Origin: Rhodococcus rhodnii
GTDB taxonomy: Bacteria > Actinomycetota > Actinomycetes > Mycobacteriales > Pseudonocardiaceae
DNA length: 64,000 nt
Direction: 5' to 3'
Assembly: GCA_000720375.1 (NCBI GenBank)
Contig: JOAA01000003.1
Coordinates: 682,001-746,000 of the forward strand
Shown: positions 17,446-26,142 of the stretch, piece by piece
How positions within the stretch are numbered: the stretch's first letter is position 1
Layout of the letters: each line of letters opens with the position of its first letter
Notes under the pieces: model-generated
Told to the model about the DNA's origin: nothing
Database searches by the model: none
Seen by the model: the letters and a program-made list of their open reading frames with translations, nothing else
Program-made: the position numbers and the translations under genes

Positions 17446-18162
17446 TCAGAGTGCGGTGTGCGCCAGCCAATGGGTGATGAGTTCCCGTTCTCCGGAAACC
17501 ACAACATCATCAAGACTCAAACGACGGTAGAAAACCAACAACAACTGCTGCACAGTGCCGGTCACGGTCACATCAGCCGCGTCGGTCACTGTGCGCTTCC
17601 AATGCGGGCCGTCCGGATTCCGGGTGATCAGCCACCCGTCACCCTGCGTCGAGGACAACAGCAGTGTCTCGCCGTCGCCGCGAAGCTCCGCGAGCCCGGG
17701 GATGACGCCCTGCATGAGCCTGACCAGCGAAAGCCCTTCGTCGATCCCGTCAACGGCAAGACCCGCCGGGATGTCGTAGGACGTTTCGGCGGTGAGTGCG
17801 CCGTCGACGGCGTGAATCGTGGTGTCGTGCAGCATGCGACGCAACCAGAACGACGCGGGCCGCTTGTCGCCGACAAAGCTCCAGACTTCCTTCTCCCCCG
17901 CCTCATCCGCCGCACGCGCAAGCTCGTCCGCGCCCTCCCGCAGCCATGGGCCCCAGTCATCCGGTGCCTCGCCGCCGCTGGGAAACGGCACAGCTTCACC
18001 GGTTTGGACGATCAAGGTGGCACGCCGCTGGATCAGCCCAACATGCGCGACCAAATCCCGCACCGACCACTCCGGACAGGTCGGCACCCGCTTGCCCGGC
18101 TCAAGCCCACTGACAGCATCGGCCAAGGCGTTGGTCTGGTCACGCAGCCAATCGGTATGCAT
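17446..18162 (-). CDS. Maleylpyruvate isomerase-family (DinB-like) protein
   Basis: A 238-residue product from ATG 18162. The N-terminal half is a four-helix DinB-like bundle: D-W-L-R-D-Q-T-N-A-L, V-P-T-C-P-E-W-S-V-R-D-L-V-A-H-V-G, then M-L-H-D-T-T-I-H-A-V-D-G-A. The His residues in A-H-V-G and H-D-T-T-I-H are the metal-binding set of the mycothiol-dependent maleylpyruvate isomerase N-terminal family. The C-terminal part is an SCP2-like small domain (G-D-G-W-L-I-T-R). Actinobacteria carry many paralogues, and most have unknown substrates. No gentisate-pathway genes are near, so a true isomerase role is not supported. Confidence 0.83.
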   Translation of the reverse strand: MHTDWLRDQTNALADAVSGLEPGKRVPTCPEWSVRDLVAHVGLIQRRATLIVQTGEAVPFPSGGEAPDDWGPWLREGADELARAADEAGEKEVWSFVGDKRPASFWLRRMLHDTTIHAVDGALTAETSYDIPAGLAVDGIDEGLSLVRLMQGVIPGLAELRGDGETLLLSSTQGDGWLITRNPDGPHWKRTVTDAADVTVTGTVQQLLLVFYRRLSLDDVVVSGERELITHWLAHTAL

Positions 18163-18245
18163 GCCTCCAACTTAGAGGCCCGTGTTCGCAAGCCAGCGCG
18201 AGATCAATCCCGGTCTCACCCACTTCTTCGCCACGCACGCCCGGG

Positions 18246-18704
18246 TCAGCCAGCCACGATCCGCTCACGTGCCGAATTCCGGACAACCTCAACATGCTCG
18301 GTCGCCTTGGCCAACCCCATCCTGGGAGCCTCAACGTAGATCGACTCACTCTTGTCCACGGCGTACGTCTCATGCCAAACCCCAACAGCCCCCTTGGCCT
18401 TAGCCGCCCGCCGATTGAACTCCGCCCAAGCCGGCCGATGCTCAGCATCACTCTTGGACGCATACGCATAGAGCTTGTCGAGCGAGCTCCAGTACTGAAT
18501 GACCGTCGGACCACGGCTGCCAATGGTCATCTGATACCCAAGCAACCCCAGCTCAGGATCCCGCGTCAGCTCCCGAAGCATCGGCGGCATAGCGACCAAA
18601 GTCGGCAACCACTGATCAGGCCGCCAAGGCTTGTTGATCGTCATCCCGATCAAAAACACAACAAGCTCGCCATCATGACGATGCGTCATCCTGGATAGTC
18701 CCAC
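18246..18704 (-). CDS. DUF4188-family protein
   Basis: A 152-residue protein, from GTG 18704 or ATG 18689. It contains V-V-F-L-I-G-M-T-I-N-K-P-W-R-P-D-Q-W, G-L-L-G-Y-Q-M-T-I-G-S-R-G-P-T-V-I-Q-Y-W-S-S and H-R-P-A-W-A-E-F-N. These are hallmarks of DUF4188, a ferredoxin-like dimeric alpha-beta barrel related to heme-containing aldoxime dehydratase and monooxygenase-like proteins. Function is not established. It has no signal peptide or membrane segment. It stands between the DinB-like gene and a repeat tract. Its codon use (rich in CAA, AAA and CCA on the opposite strand) is a little less GC-biased than its neighbours. Confidence 0.75.
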   Translation of the reverse strand: MGLSRMTHRHDGELVVFLIGMTINKPWRPDQWLPTLVAMPPMLRELTRDPELGLLGYQMTIGSRGPTVIQYWSSLDKLYAYASKSDAEHRPAWAEFNRRAAKAKGAVGVWHETYAVDKSESIYVEAPRMGLAKATEHVEVVRNSARERIVAG

Positions 18705-18772
18705 TCACCAATAGTGGCGAGTGCTGCTATCCATGTCAACCCGAAAGCCCGACCGAGCCCGATGGCCAGCAC

Positions 18773-18866
18773 GGGAGCCGGGAGCCGGGAGCCGGGAGCC
18801 GGGAGCCGGGAGCCGGGAGCCGGGAGCCGGGAGCCGGGAGCCGGGAGCCGGGAGCCGGGAGCCGGG
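18773..18866. repeat. Heptanucleotide minisatellite (GGGAGCC), about 13 copies
   Basis: Roughly 94 bases of uninterrupted GGGAGCC units (GGCTCCC on the other strand) in perfect register. A 7-bp period shifts the reading frame each unit and makes all frames open. Pure arrays like this are prone to slippage, so copy number should vary between isolates. Confidence 0.95.
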
Positions 18867-19101
18867 ACAACCCCAAGAACCAAGCAAAAGATCACCAACC
18901 CGAAAGTAACCAAAGAGCGAAGCAACCCCGAAAGCTCCAAAAGCCAAACCCAACACGAAGCCGCCCCCGCCAGTCCAACCAAACCGCCACGCGAGAACCC
19001 AAAGAGCACGCACCCCGGGACCACAGAGCCCGGCCCCCAAGTAAGGCGAAGGAAGCGGCAAGCGAAGCGAAGCCGCCTCGCTAGTGAAAGCAAAAGAGCC
19101 C

Positions 19102-19173
19102 ACCGCTGGAAGGCGCGAAGCGCGCACCGCTGGAAGGCGCGAAGCGCGCACCGCTGGAAGGCGCGAAGCGCGC
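19102..19173. repeat. 24-bp tandem repeat, three perfect copies
   Basis: The unit ACCGCTGGAAGG-CGCGAAGCGCGC occurs at 19102, 19126 and 19150 with no differences seen. A diverged relative (CAGCGCTGGTTCAG) occupies the same place beside the two other copies of the structured element, so the array is a local expansion of part of that element. Confidence 0.92.
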
Positions 19174-19257
19174 ACCGTGGGGTGTGGGGGGCTCGGCCCC
19201 CCAAAATAATGACGGACGACCCGGCGAAGTTGCGAAGCAACTGAGCAGGGTCGTCCT
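19174..19257. repeat. Structured dispersed repeat, copy 1 (likely ssrA terminator)
   Basis: From left to right: a GGGGGGC-TCG-GCCCCCC hairpin (19186-19202), AAAATAA, then a long stem GGACGACCC (19214-19222) / GGGTCGTCC (19248-19256). The long stem encloses a second hairpin AGTTGC-GAA-GCAACT (19228-19242). Copies 2 and 3 keep the same shape, but the outer stem is GCGGCCC/GGGCCGC. It starts 9 bp beyond the tmRNA 3' end, and on the minus strand the long stem is followed by GTCATTATTTT, so here it probably terminates ssrA. Confidence 0.8.
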
Positions 19258-19264
19258 GAGGACG

Positions 19265-19640
19265 TGGAGGTGCCGGGAATCGAACCCGGGTCCTCTGTCG
19301 CCTCACCAAGGCTTCTCCGTGCGCAGTCCACTGTGTCTCTGCTTGGCCCCACCAGTCTCGTGAACTAGCTGGTGTGACGGGCCCAGTCACTGTTTGATTC
19401 CCTACCGCACTCCGTGACCGAGTGCGGCGGTGAGCCTTCTAGATGATGCCGGCGACCGGGCCGAAGGCACTCCCGGGCCGACAAGGAGACTACGTTATCG
19501 CTTAGGCAGCGAGAGCGTAGTCCGCCCGACTGGTTTCAGTCTTGGCGCTTATTTTTTTGCGGCGACGCTTGAGGTGGTCTCTCGCCTGCACCTGCACGCT
19601 TCCCTTGACTCAACGTCCAGAGTCGAAACCGTTCACCCCC
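19265..19640 (-). ncRNA. ssrA: Transfer-messenger RNA (tmRNA)
   Basis: tmRNA rescues ribosomes stalled on broken mRNAs together with SmpB. The 5' end reads GGGGGTGAACGGTTTCGACT, and the 3' end carries a T-arm GGGTTCGATTCCC and acceptor strand CACCTCC. The seven acceptor pairs form with a single G-U. The discriminator is A; CCA is not encoded (CGT follows). In the middle, after AAATAAGC, lies the tag reading frame. The length of about 376 nt is normal for actinobacteria. smpB lies about 4.3 kb away on the same strand. Confidence 0.96.
19502..19546 (-). other. ssrA: tmRNA tag reading frame
   Basis: Fifteen codons from the resume codon GCC to TAA encode AKTETSRADYALAA. The C-terminal A-D-Y-A-L-A-A matches the actinobacterial degradation-tag pattern recognised by ClpXP; the N-terminal part is lineage-specific. 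Confidence 0.9.
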
Positions 19641-19664
19641 TGGTTGTGGACATCTTCTCCGTCA

Positions 19665-19670
19665 ATCATA
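19665..19670 (-). promoter_or_regulatory. Probable -10 box of ssrA
   Basis: TATGAT on the minus strand lies 24 bp before the mature tmRNA 5' end. This leaves room for a leader of about 17 nt, to be removed by RNase P. The -35 region is weak. No other element was seen in 19641-19766. Confidence 0.5.
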
Positions 19671-19766
19671 ACGCGCGGCCCCCACGGGTTCATTCCGGTT
19701 ATGGTGGGGCTGTCCCTACCTTCAGGATGCTGGCTTGCTCCATCGCTGTTGTGACCTGGGCTTGGG

Positions 19767-21065
19767 ATGCTTGTCGTCATGATGACTCAGGTGGAGCAGG
19801 TTGATGGGCGTCAGCATCAGCCGAGGGCCGTTGGGGCGAATGTCTACCTGCTCACCAGCTTCATCACGACCGTCGCGTGGTTCCCGCTGGTGATGGGGAT
19901 GCTGTCGGCCGGGCTCGGCACGCTGGTGGTGTGGGTGGGGTTTCCGCTGCTCACCGTGGCGATGATGCTGATCAGGGGGTTTGCCCGGGTTGAGCGCCGG
20001 TTGGTGTACGCCACGCTCGGCTACTACATCCCGGATCCGTATCGGCCGATTCCGCCTGGGTTGTTCGGGTGGTTCAAGGGCCGGTTCTTCGATCCGGCCA
20101 CGTGGCGTGACCTGCTGTACATGTTCATCCTGCTGCCGTTGTCGATCTTTTCGTTCGGGTGGATGGTGGCGTTCTGGGCGGCTGGTCTCGGGTTGTTCTC
20201 GCTGCCGATCTGGTACCGATGGGTCGACGAAGGGCACGTGCTCTTCGGGTCGGACCGTGGGTTTGCCTACGTCGTCGACTCGTTCGATGACACGCTCCTC
20301 CCGGCCGCTGTCGGGGTGCTGGTCATCGCCATCGCACTGGTGACGACGCGGTTGTTGGGGGTCATGCACGGCAAGCTGGCGCGTGCGCTGCTGGGTCCGA
20401 GCAAGGCGATGTTGCTGGCTGCTGAGGCCGCGCATCTGCAGGCGAGCCGGGCGCGGGGTGTGGACGCTGCCGAGGCTGAGCGGCGCCGGATCGAGCGTGA
20501 TCTGCACGACGGCGCGCAGCAGCGGCTTGTCGCTGTCGCGATGGGACTTGGCCGGGCCAAGAGCAAGATGGACCGTGACCCCGAGGGCGCGAAGGCTTTG
20601 ATCGACGAGGCGCACGCGGACGCCAAGCAGGCGGTCGCGGAGTTGCGGGATCTCGCACGTGGGATTTACCCGGCTGTCCTCGGTGATCGTGGGTTGGACG
20701 CGGCGCTGTCGTCGCTTGCCGCGAAGTCCCCTGTGCCCGTTGAGGTTCAGGTCGAGGAGGGGTTGTCGACGGATCGGCGTCCGCCTGCTGCTGTGGAGAG
20801 CACGGCGTATTTCACGGTCGCTGAGGCGTTGACCAACATCGCGAAGTACGCCAACGCGTCACAGGCGTCGGTGCAGGTTCACCGTGAGGACAACAAGGTC
20901 GTGGTCCAGATCACGGACAACGGTGTGGGTGGTGCGGAGACTCGCCGTGGGGGTGGGCTGGCCGGTCTCGCCGACCGGGCTGCGACCATTGACGGCGTGC
21001 TGACCGTGGTGAGCCCCATCGGCGGGCCGACAGTGATCCGGGCGGACCTGCCGTGCGAGTGGTGA
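19767..21065 (+). CDS. NarL-type sensor histidine kinase
   Basis: Up to 432 residues. The N-terminal half is a membrane sensor with about four to five helices (about 28-68, 115-150, 178-200) containing G-Y-Y-I-P-D-P-Y-R-P and R-W-V-D-E-G-H-V-L-F, as in the actinobacterial sensor-domain family. The DHp helix is A-E-R-R-R-I-E-R-D-L-H-D-G-A-Q-Q-R-L with phospho-His 247 (HisKA_3). The ATPase shows T-V-A-E-A-L-T-N-I-A-K-Y and T-D-N-G-V-G-G. The start is uncertain between ATG 19767 and ATG 19779; neither has a clear ribosome site. It overlaps the regulator gene by 13 bp. The signal is unknown. Confidence 0.9.
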   Translation: MLVVMMTQVEQVDGRQHQPRAVGANVYLLTSFITTVAWFPLVMGMLSAGLGTLVVWVGFPLLTVAMMLIRGFARVERRLVYATLGYYIPDPYRPIPPGLFGWFKGRFFDPATWRDLLYMFILLPLSIFSFGWMVAFWAAGLGLFSLPIWYRWVDEGHVLFGSDRGFAYVVDSFDDTLLPAAVGVLVIAIALVTTRLLGVMHGKLARALLGPSKAMLLAAEAAHLQASRARGVDAAEAERRRIERDLHDGAQQRLVAVAMGLGRAKSKMDRDPEGAKALIDEAHADAKQAVAELRDLARGIYPAVLGDRGLDAALSSLAAKSPVPVEVQVEEGLSTDRRPPAAVESTAYFTVAEALTNIAKYANASQASVQVHREDNKVVVQITDNGVGGAETRRGGGLAGLADRAATIDGVLTVVSPIGGPTVIRADLPCEW

Positions 21066-21697
21066 TCGCCGAGGATTCCGTTCTGTTGCGGGCCGGGATC
21101 GAGCGACTGCTCGCGGACGAGGGCATCGAGACCGTCGCCGCCGTCGAGGACGGTGAGCGCTTGCTCGAGGTCCTCGCCGAGCACCGGCCCGATCTGGCCA
21201 TTGTGGACGTCCGGATGCCGCCGACGTTCACCGACGAAGGACTGCGGGCCGTGTTACGGGCCCGGGAACGCACGCCTGACTTGCCGGTGTTGGTGCTCTC
21301 GCAGTACGTCGAGGAGCGCTACGCGGTCGAACTGATCTCGTCCGGCGCCGGCGGCGTCGGCTACCTGCTCAAGGAGCGGGTGGCCGACGTCGCCGAGTTC
21401 GTCGACGCGGTCAACCGGGTCGCTCGCGGTGGGACGGCCATCGACCAGGAGGTGATCTCGCAGCTCATGGCACGGGGCAGACGTAATCCCATCGATTCGC
21501 TGACGCCGCGCGAACGCGAGGTCCTCGGCCTGATGGCACAGGGCATGTCCAACGCGGCCATCGCGAAGTCCCTGACTGTCTCGGACGGAGCGGTGGAAAA
21601 GCACGTCGGCAACATCTTCGCCAAACTCGGCCTTGAGCCGAGCCAGGACGAGCACCGCCGGGTGCGTGCCGTCCTGGCGTACTTGGAGCGTAGGTGA
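21053..21697 (+). CDS. NarL/LuxR-family response regulator
   Basis: A 214-residue product from GTG 21053, coupled to the kinase by a 13-bp overlap. The receiver starts M-R-V-V-I-A-E-D-S-V, has the phospho-acceptor Asp52 in A-I-V-D-V-R-M-P-P-T-F-T-D-E-G, and ends with the Y-L-L-K-E-R-V region. The GerE helix-turn-helix is L-T-P-R-E-R-E-V-L-G-L-M-A-Q-G-M-S-N-A-A-I-A. It ends K-H-V-G-N-I-F-A-K-L-G-L-E, with a slightly extended tail. The P-P-T-F-T-D-E-G variant after the Asp is typical of this sensor-domain/regulator pairing. Targets are unknown. Confidence 0.92.
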   Translation: MRVVIAEDSVLLRAGIERLLADEGIETVAAVEDGERLLEVLAEHRPDLAIVDVRMPPTFTDEGLRAVLRARERTPDLPVLVLSQYVEERYAVELISSGAGGVGYLLKERVADVAEFVDAVNRVARGGTAIDQEVISQLMARGRRNPIDSLTPREREVLGLMAQGMSNAAIAKSLTVSDGAVEKHVGNIFAKLGLEPSQDEHRRVRAVLAYLERR

Positions 21698-21808
21698 CTC
21701 CCCTGTCAGGGTAGGGAAAACCCCCTCCCGGAGTTGGGAGCAGACACCAGTGATCTTGTCTCCCCGATTCGCGAAGCTTTTGACAGCCAAGCGAATTGGG
21801 GGCACACG

Positions 21809-23080
21809 GTGTCGAAGCGAGATCCTTTTCTTGACGTGGTCAGGGTTCTGGCCATCGTGCTGGTGGTCTTCCAGCACTGGCTGGTGCCGGTGCTCGGCTG
21901 GAACGGCACCGAGCTGACCACCGGGAACGCTTATGCCACACCAGGGTGGTGGGTGCTGACGTGGGTCGGCCAGGTGATGCCGCTGGTGTTCTTCGCCGGT
22001 GGCGCGGCGAACCTCCTGTCGCTGCGGGCACATCGCGGCCGGGGTGGGCTGGACCGCGACTGGCTGTCCAGCCGGGTGCACAGGCTGGCGATCCCGATGC
22101 TGCCGCTGATCGCCGTATGGCTGGTGGTTCCGCATCTGCTCGTCACACTCGGGGTGCCGGCGCAGCCGTTGAACGTCGGCAGCGCGGTCGTCGGCCAACT
22201 GCTGTGGTTCATGGCTGTGTACCTCGCCGCGATTCTCGTGACTCCGTGGATGCTGAAGGCACAGGAGCGCTACGGATTGCGTGTCTTCGCTGCTCTCGCC
22301 GGTGCCGCGCTGCTGGTGGACGTGGTGCGGTTCGCGGGTCTGCCGATGGCCGGGTTCCTCAACGCCGCCTTCGTGTGGCTGGCAGTGCACCAGCTTGGCT
22401 TCCACTACGCCAAGAACCCGCCGTCGATGCGGGCGGCCGCGGCGATGGCGATCGCGGGGTTCGGGATGACCGCGCTGATGGTCGGGTTCGGACCGTATCC
22501 GCTGAGCATGGTCGGCATGCCGGGTGCGCCGGTGTCGAACGCCGGTCCGCCGACCGCGTGCCTGATCACGTTGGGCATCGGTCAGATCGGTCTGGTGCTG
22601 CTCGCCCGCCCGCTCATCCGTTCGCTGGTCGCTCGCCCCGCGGCCGCGGGTGTGCTCACGTGGGTCGGCGCCCGGTCGATGAGCCTGTACCTGTGGCACA
22701 TGTCGGCCATGGTCGCGGTGGCAGGCGTGTGGACGATCGGCCTCGGCTACTCCACGCCTGAGCCGGGAAGTTTCCTGTGGTTCGCGGTCCTGCCGCTGTG
22801 GATCGGATCGGCCGCCGCGGTGTTGTACGGGTTGCTGCGAGTCTTCGGCCGGTTCGAGGCGCACGCACCCGGCCCGCTCGTGGTGCAGCCGCCTGCGCTG
22901 CAGGTCATGCTCGGCGCTGGGGTCATCGCGATCGGCACGTTGGGCATCGCGGCGACCGGGTTCGCGCCCGGTCAGGGTCTGGTTTCGACCGGTGCGGCGA
23001 TCTGGGGCGCGATCGTCCTCAGTGGACTGCTCGCGGTGCGCTACCGGCTACCGTCGGTCATCCTCGTCCGCAATGCCTAG
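21809..23080 (+). CDS. Acyltransferase 3 family membrane protein
   Basis: A 423-residue product from GTG 21809, chosen because GGGGG lies six bases upstream; TTG 21734 would add a non-hydrophobic 25-residue head. It begins K-R-D-P-F-L-D-V-V-R-V-L-A-I-V-L-V-V-F-Q-H-W-L and has about ten membrane helices. The R-x-x-D-type start and the H in the first helix fit the acyltransferase_3 (OafA/YrhL) family, which acylates sugars, peptidoglycan or lipids at the membrane. The acceptor is unknown. It lies downstream of the two-component pair on the same strand, with a 111-bp gap and no obvious terminator, so it may be co-regulated. Confidence 0.87.
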   Translation: MSKRDPFLDVVRVLAIVLVVFQHWLVPVLGWNGTELTTGNAYATPGWWVLTWVGQVMPLVFFAGGAANLLSLRAHRGRGGLDRDWLSSRVHRLAIPMLPLIAVWLVVPHLLVTLGVPAQPLNVGSAVVGQLLWFMAVYLAAILVTPWMLKAQERYGLRVFAALAGAALLVDVVRFAGLPMAGFLNAAFVWLAVHQLGFHYAKNPPSMRAAAAMAIAGFGMTALMVGFGPYPLSMVGMPGAPVSNAGPPTACLITLGIGQIGLVLLARPLIRSLVARPAAAGVLTWVGARSMSLYLWHMSAMVAVAGVWTIGLGYSTPEPGSFLWFAVLPLWIGSAAAVLYGLLRVFGRFEAHAPGPLVVQPPALQVMLGAGVIAIGTLGIAATGFAPGQGLVSTGAAIWGAIVLSGLLAVRYRLPSVILVRNA

Positions 23081-23938
23081 CAGCCGGGCGGGGGTGCCGT
23101 GCAGCGCGGCCCTGAGGAACTCGGGGCCGAGCCGCTCGTCCTCCGCCCACTTCGCGATCACCTCGAGCTGATGGGCGTATTCGTACGGGATGTTCGGGAA
23201 GTCGGTGCCCAGCACGACCCGGTCAGGGAAGTGCACCATCCGCGGCAGGAAGCCCGGCTGCGGCGTCCCGAAGTCCACACCGACCATGGTCGTGTCCACG
23301 TAGACGTTCGGATACCGGCTGACCAGGTCGAACGCCGCGTCGAACTCCGGCATCCCGGCGTGCGCGAGCACCAGCGTCAGCGTCGGGTGGCGGCGCAGTA
23401 CCTCGGCGAAGACGTCCAGGCCTGTGAACGCGCCGCGCAGCGGGCCGTGTCCACAGTGCACGACCGCGGGCACGCCCGCTTCGGCGATCAGTCCCCACGC
23501 ACTGTCCAGTTCGGACGCACGCGGGTCGTAGCCGCCGATCTGGACGTGCGCTTTCACGCACCGCGCGCCCGCGTCCAGCGCTTTGGCCACGTACGACTCG
23601 GTCTCCGGCTCCGGAAACAATGTCGCGGTCGGCACGGCATCCGGAGTACGAGCCGCGAAGTCGCGAATCCACTCGTTCAACCATTCCGCCATCCCGGGTT
23701 TATGGGGATAGGCCAACGGCGCGAAGCGGATCACGCCGAACGAACGCAGCAGCCGCAGCCGCTCGTCCTCATCGAATCGATAGTGAATCGGCCAGTCGAC
23801 ACCGTAATTGTCCCTGGCGTTGTCGAAATACGCCCAGACCTTGCGCAGCACCGATTCCGGCATGAAGTGAACGTGAATGTCCACAAGGCCGGGAAGTCCG
23901 AGGCCGGTCACCCACGACCGGACCTCGGAATCCTTCAC
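23048..23938 (-). CDS. Amidohydrolase family (TIM-barrel metal hydrolase)
   Basis: A 296-residue product from GTG 23938. It has the metal-binding pair D-I-H-V-H-F, a Lys-containing strand ([12 protein letters not shown]), V-V-H-C-G-H, L-A-H-A-G, and catalytic Asp in L-G-T-D-F-P-N-I. This is the amidohydrolase_2 group, which includes decarboxylases such as gamma-resorcylate decarboxylase and lactone hydrolases. The GTGA overlap with the smpB stop makes it translationally coupled to smpB, an odd partner. Its 3' end overlaps the acyltransferase gene by 33 bp. The substrate cannot be told from sequence. Confidence 0.85.
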   Translation of the reverse strand: MKDSEVRSWVTGLGLPGLVDIHVHFMPESVLRKVWAYFDNARDNYGVDWPIHYRFDEDERLRLLRSFGVIRFAPLAYPHKPGMAEWLNEWIRDFAARTPDAVPTATLFPEPETESYVAKALDAGARCVKAHVQIGGYDPRASELDSAWGLIAEAGVPAVVHCGHGPLRGAFTGLDVFAEVLRRHPTLTLVLAHAGMPEFDAAFDLVSRYPNVYVDTTMVGVDFGTPQPGFLPRMVHFPDRVVLGTDFPNIPYEYAHQLEVIAKWAEDERLGPEFLRAALHGTPARLLGIADEDDRR

Positions 23939-24417
23939 CAGCCGCCGCCGCGCTTACGCGCACGGCCGACGGCCTTGACCATCTCGCGTTCGGCGGTCCG
24001 CTTGGCCAAGGCCTGGCGTTTGTCGTACGCCCGCTTACCCCTGGCCAGCGCCAGTTCGACCTTGACCTTGCCGTCCTTGAAGTACATCGACAACGGCACC
24101 AGGCTCAGGCCGCTCTCCTTGGTCTTGCCGATCAGCTTGAGGATCTCGCCCTTGTGCAGCAGCAGCTTGCGCCGCCGCCGCGGCTCGTGGTTGGTCCACG
24201 TGCCCATCTCGTACTCGGTGATGTGCAGCCCACGCAGCCACACCTCGCCGTCGTCCACCGTGGCGAACGCGTCGACCAGCGACGCCCGACCGAGCCGCAG
24301 GCTCTTGACCTCGGTCCCGACCAACACGATCCCGCACTCGTAGGTGTCCAGGATCTCGTAGTCGTGCCGCGCCTTCCGGTTCGACGCGATCACCTTCTGA
24401 CCACGTTCTTTCGCCAT
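23935..24417 (-). CDS. smpB: SsrA-binding protein SmpB
   Basis: A 160-residue product from ATG 24417. It has the SmpB hallmarks: [26 protein letters not shown], the Y-x-x-G-T-W-x-N-H-E-P-R-R loop, [30 protein letters not shown], and a basic C-terminal tail ([15 protein letters not shown]). SmpB binds tmRNA, mimics the anticodon arm on the ribosome and starts trans-translation. It lies downstream of ftsX in the conserved prfB-ftsE-ftsX-smpB order, and ssrA lies 4.3 kb further on. Confidence 0.97.
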   Translation of the reverse strand: MAKERGQKVIASNRKARHDYEILDTYECGIVLVGTEVKSLRLGRASLVDAFATVDDGEVWLRGLHITEYEMGTWTNHEPRRRRKLLLHKGEILKLIGKTKESGLSLVPLSMYFKDGKVKVELALARGKRAYDKRQALAKRTAEREMVKAVGRARKRGGGW

Positions 24418-24449
24418 GAGAGTGAACTTTACCCTCGCCGCGCCAGCGA

Positions 24450-25352
24450 TTAAGTCCGCACGTAGAGCCGCAGGGTGACGTAGCCGGTGACGGCCGAGAT
24501 CAAGATCGCCACGGCGACCAGGATCGGCGAGATGGCCAGGATGTCCCACAGCTGTATTCGCGGAATGATGTTCGCGGCTATCGGTTCGGCGAGGACGTTG
24601 TCGATGAAGACCGCCTTGATGCCGATCAGGCCACCGATCGCCAGCACCGCACCGACAAGGCCGGCGACCACCGCCTCCAGGAGGAACGGCAACTGTGTGT
24701 ACCAGCGCGTGGCGCCGACCAGCCGCATGATGCCGACTTCCGTGCGCCTGGTGAACGCGGACACCTGAATGGTGTTGGAGATCAGCAACAGCGCCGCGAC
24801 CGCCTGGATGGCCGCGACCACCCACGTTCCGTTCCGCACGCCGTTGAGCACGCCGAAGAACCGTTCGAGGAAGACACCCTGGTCCTCAACCCGGTCGATC
24901 CCCGGCTTGTTGCTGTACGTCTGCACGATGACGTCGGCCCGGTCCGGGTTGCGCAGCTTCAAGTGGAAGGTCGCGGGCAGCGATTCCTTGCGGGTCAGCT
25001 CCAGTAGCTCGGGCTGACCGGCGAAGACCCGCTGGAAGCGGTCGAACGCCTGGTCCTGGTTCTCCCACCGGACGTCGTCGACGTTGGCGTCCTGCGAGAG
25101 AGCGGACTGGATGCCCGCACACGGCTGCTGCTTGCAGTCCTTGTCAGTCGCGCTGATGTCCCTGTTGAGGTACACGTTCACTTCGACCTCGTCGCCGAAG
25201 TTGTCGCGCATGTGGTCGATCATCCGGACCACCAGCAGACCGCCCCCCAGCAGTCCCAATGAGATGGCTGTGGTCAGGATCATCGCGACGGTCATCGTGA
25301 CGTTGCGCCGAAGTCCGGTCAGGACTTCGGACAACACGAAACTGAAACGCAT
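24450..25352 (-). CDS. ftsX: Cell-division ABC-transporter permease FtsX
   Basis: A 300-residue product from ATG 25352. One N-terminal helix (about 20-43) is followed by an extracytoplasmic domain of about 125 residues, with paired cysteines (D-C-K-Q-Q-P-C-A). Three C-terminal helices follow. Motifs include [16 protein letters not shown], the FtsX coupling region contacting FtsE. FtsEX converts ATP hydrolysis into activation of peptidoglycan hydrolases such as RipC. It follows ftsE by 41 bp in the same operon. The cysteine pair may form a disulfide outside the membrane. Confidence 0.96.
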   Translation of the reverse strand: MRFSFVLSEVLTGLRRNVTMTVAMILTTAISLGLLGGGLLVVRMIDHMRDNFGDEVEVNVYLNRDISATDKDCKQQPCAGIQSALSQDANVDDVRWENQDQAFDRFQRVFAGQPELLELTRKESLPATFHLKLRNPDRADVIVQTYSNKPGIDRVEDQGVFLERFFGVLNGVRNGTWVVAAIQAVAALLLISNTIQVSAFTRRTEVGIMRLVGATRWYTQLPFLLEAVVAGLVGAVLAIGGLIGIKAVFIDNVLAEPIAANIIPRIQLWDILAISPILVAVAILISAVTGYVTLRLYVRT

Positions 25353-25393
25353 CGGTGCGGGTTTCCTCGCAGGTCGGGGGATTACTTCTCGGC

Positions 25394-26083
25394 TTAGCGG
25401 CCCACGCCGTAGACGCCTCGGGCGTCGTCGCGGATGACCCTGCCGAACGCGAGCTCGACGACTCTGCGCCGCATCGAGTCCACGATGGAATGGTCGTGCG
25501 TGGCCATCAGGACAGTCGTGCCCGTGCGGTTGATCCGCTCGAGCAGCAGCATGATGTCCTGGCTGGTGTCGGGGTCCAGGTTTCCGGTCGGCTCGTCGGC
25601 CAGCAGCATCATCGGCCGGTTGACGAACGCACGCGCGATTGCCACGCGCTGCTGCTCACCACCGGACAGCTCGTTGGGCATGCGGTTGGCCTTGCCGTCC
25701 AGACCGACCAGCTCAAGCACCTCGGGCACCACCTTGCGGATGGTGTGCGTGGGCTTGCCGATCACTTCCAGCGCGAACGCCACATTCTCGTGCACGGTCT
25801 TGTTGACCAGCAGCCGGAAGTCCTGGAACACACAGCCGATGGACTGCCGCAGCCGGGGTATCCGGCGCCGCGACATCCGGGTGATGTCGAAGTTGTTGAC
25901 GTAGAGCTTGCCCTTCGACGGCACTTCTTCGCGCAGCAGCAGCCGCAGGAAGGTGGACTTTCCCGAACCGGACGGACCGATCAGGAAGACGAACTCCCCC
26001 TTGTCCATGTCCACCGAGACGTCATCCAACGCGGGACGCGTCGACGTCTTGTAGGTCTTGGAAACATGTTCAAGCCGGATCAC
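25394..26083 (-). CDS. ftsE: Cell-division ATP-binding protein FtsE
   Basis: A 229-residue ABC ATPase from GTG 26083. Walker A G-P-S-G-S-G-K-S is at 36-43. The Q-loop is in C-V-F-Q-D-F-R-L-L, the signature is L-S-G-G-E-Q-Q-R, Walker B is [12 protein letters not shown], and the H-loop is M-A-T-H-D. The F-Q-D-F-R-L-L and start [10 protein letters not shown] features are typical of FtsE. It pairs with FtsX at the septum. Gene order prfB-ftsE-ftsX-smpB is the standard actinobacterial one. Confidence 0.97.
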   Translation of the reverse strand: MIRLEHVSKTYKTSTRPALDDVSVDMDKGEFVFLIGPSGSGKSTFLRLLLREEVPSKGKLYVNNFDITRMSRRRIPRLRQSIGCVFQDFRLLVNKTVHENVAFALEVIGKPTHTIRKVVPEVLELVGLDGKANRMPNELSGGEQQRVAIARAFVNRPMMLLADEPTGNLDPDTSQDIMLLLERINRTGTTVLMATHDHSIVDSMRRRVVELAFGRVIRDDARGVYGVGR

Positions 26084-26142
26084 GGTCGCGGAGTCTACCC
26101 ACGACCGTTATCGGCCCGTTGCCAAGGGATGGTTTAACACTC

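Larger units (their letters stand above)
18705..19173. other. Repeat-rich gene-free tract downstream of ssrA
   Basis: This interval contains two separate tandem arrays (18773-18866 and 19102-19173), joined by an A/C-rich stretch that is poor in G+T on the plus strand. Long open frames cross it on the minus strand, but they consist of repeat translations such as P-A-P-G-S-R-L and A-L-R-A-F-Q-R-C. No gene is supported. The structured repeat at 19174-19257 borders it on the right. Confidence 0.7.

Noticed and set aside
18773..18866. Possible CRISPR array
   Set aside because: The repeat is 7 bp with no spacers and no cas genes anywhere in the window, so it is a simple minisatellite.
18686..19390. 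A 234-codon minus-strand open frame of P-A-P-G-S-R-L and A-L-R-A-F-Q-R repeats
   Set aside because: It is a translation of the heptamer and 24-mer arrays and runs into the tmRNA gene. It has no ribosome site and no family resemblance.
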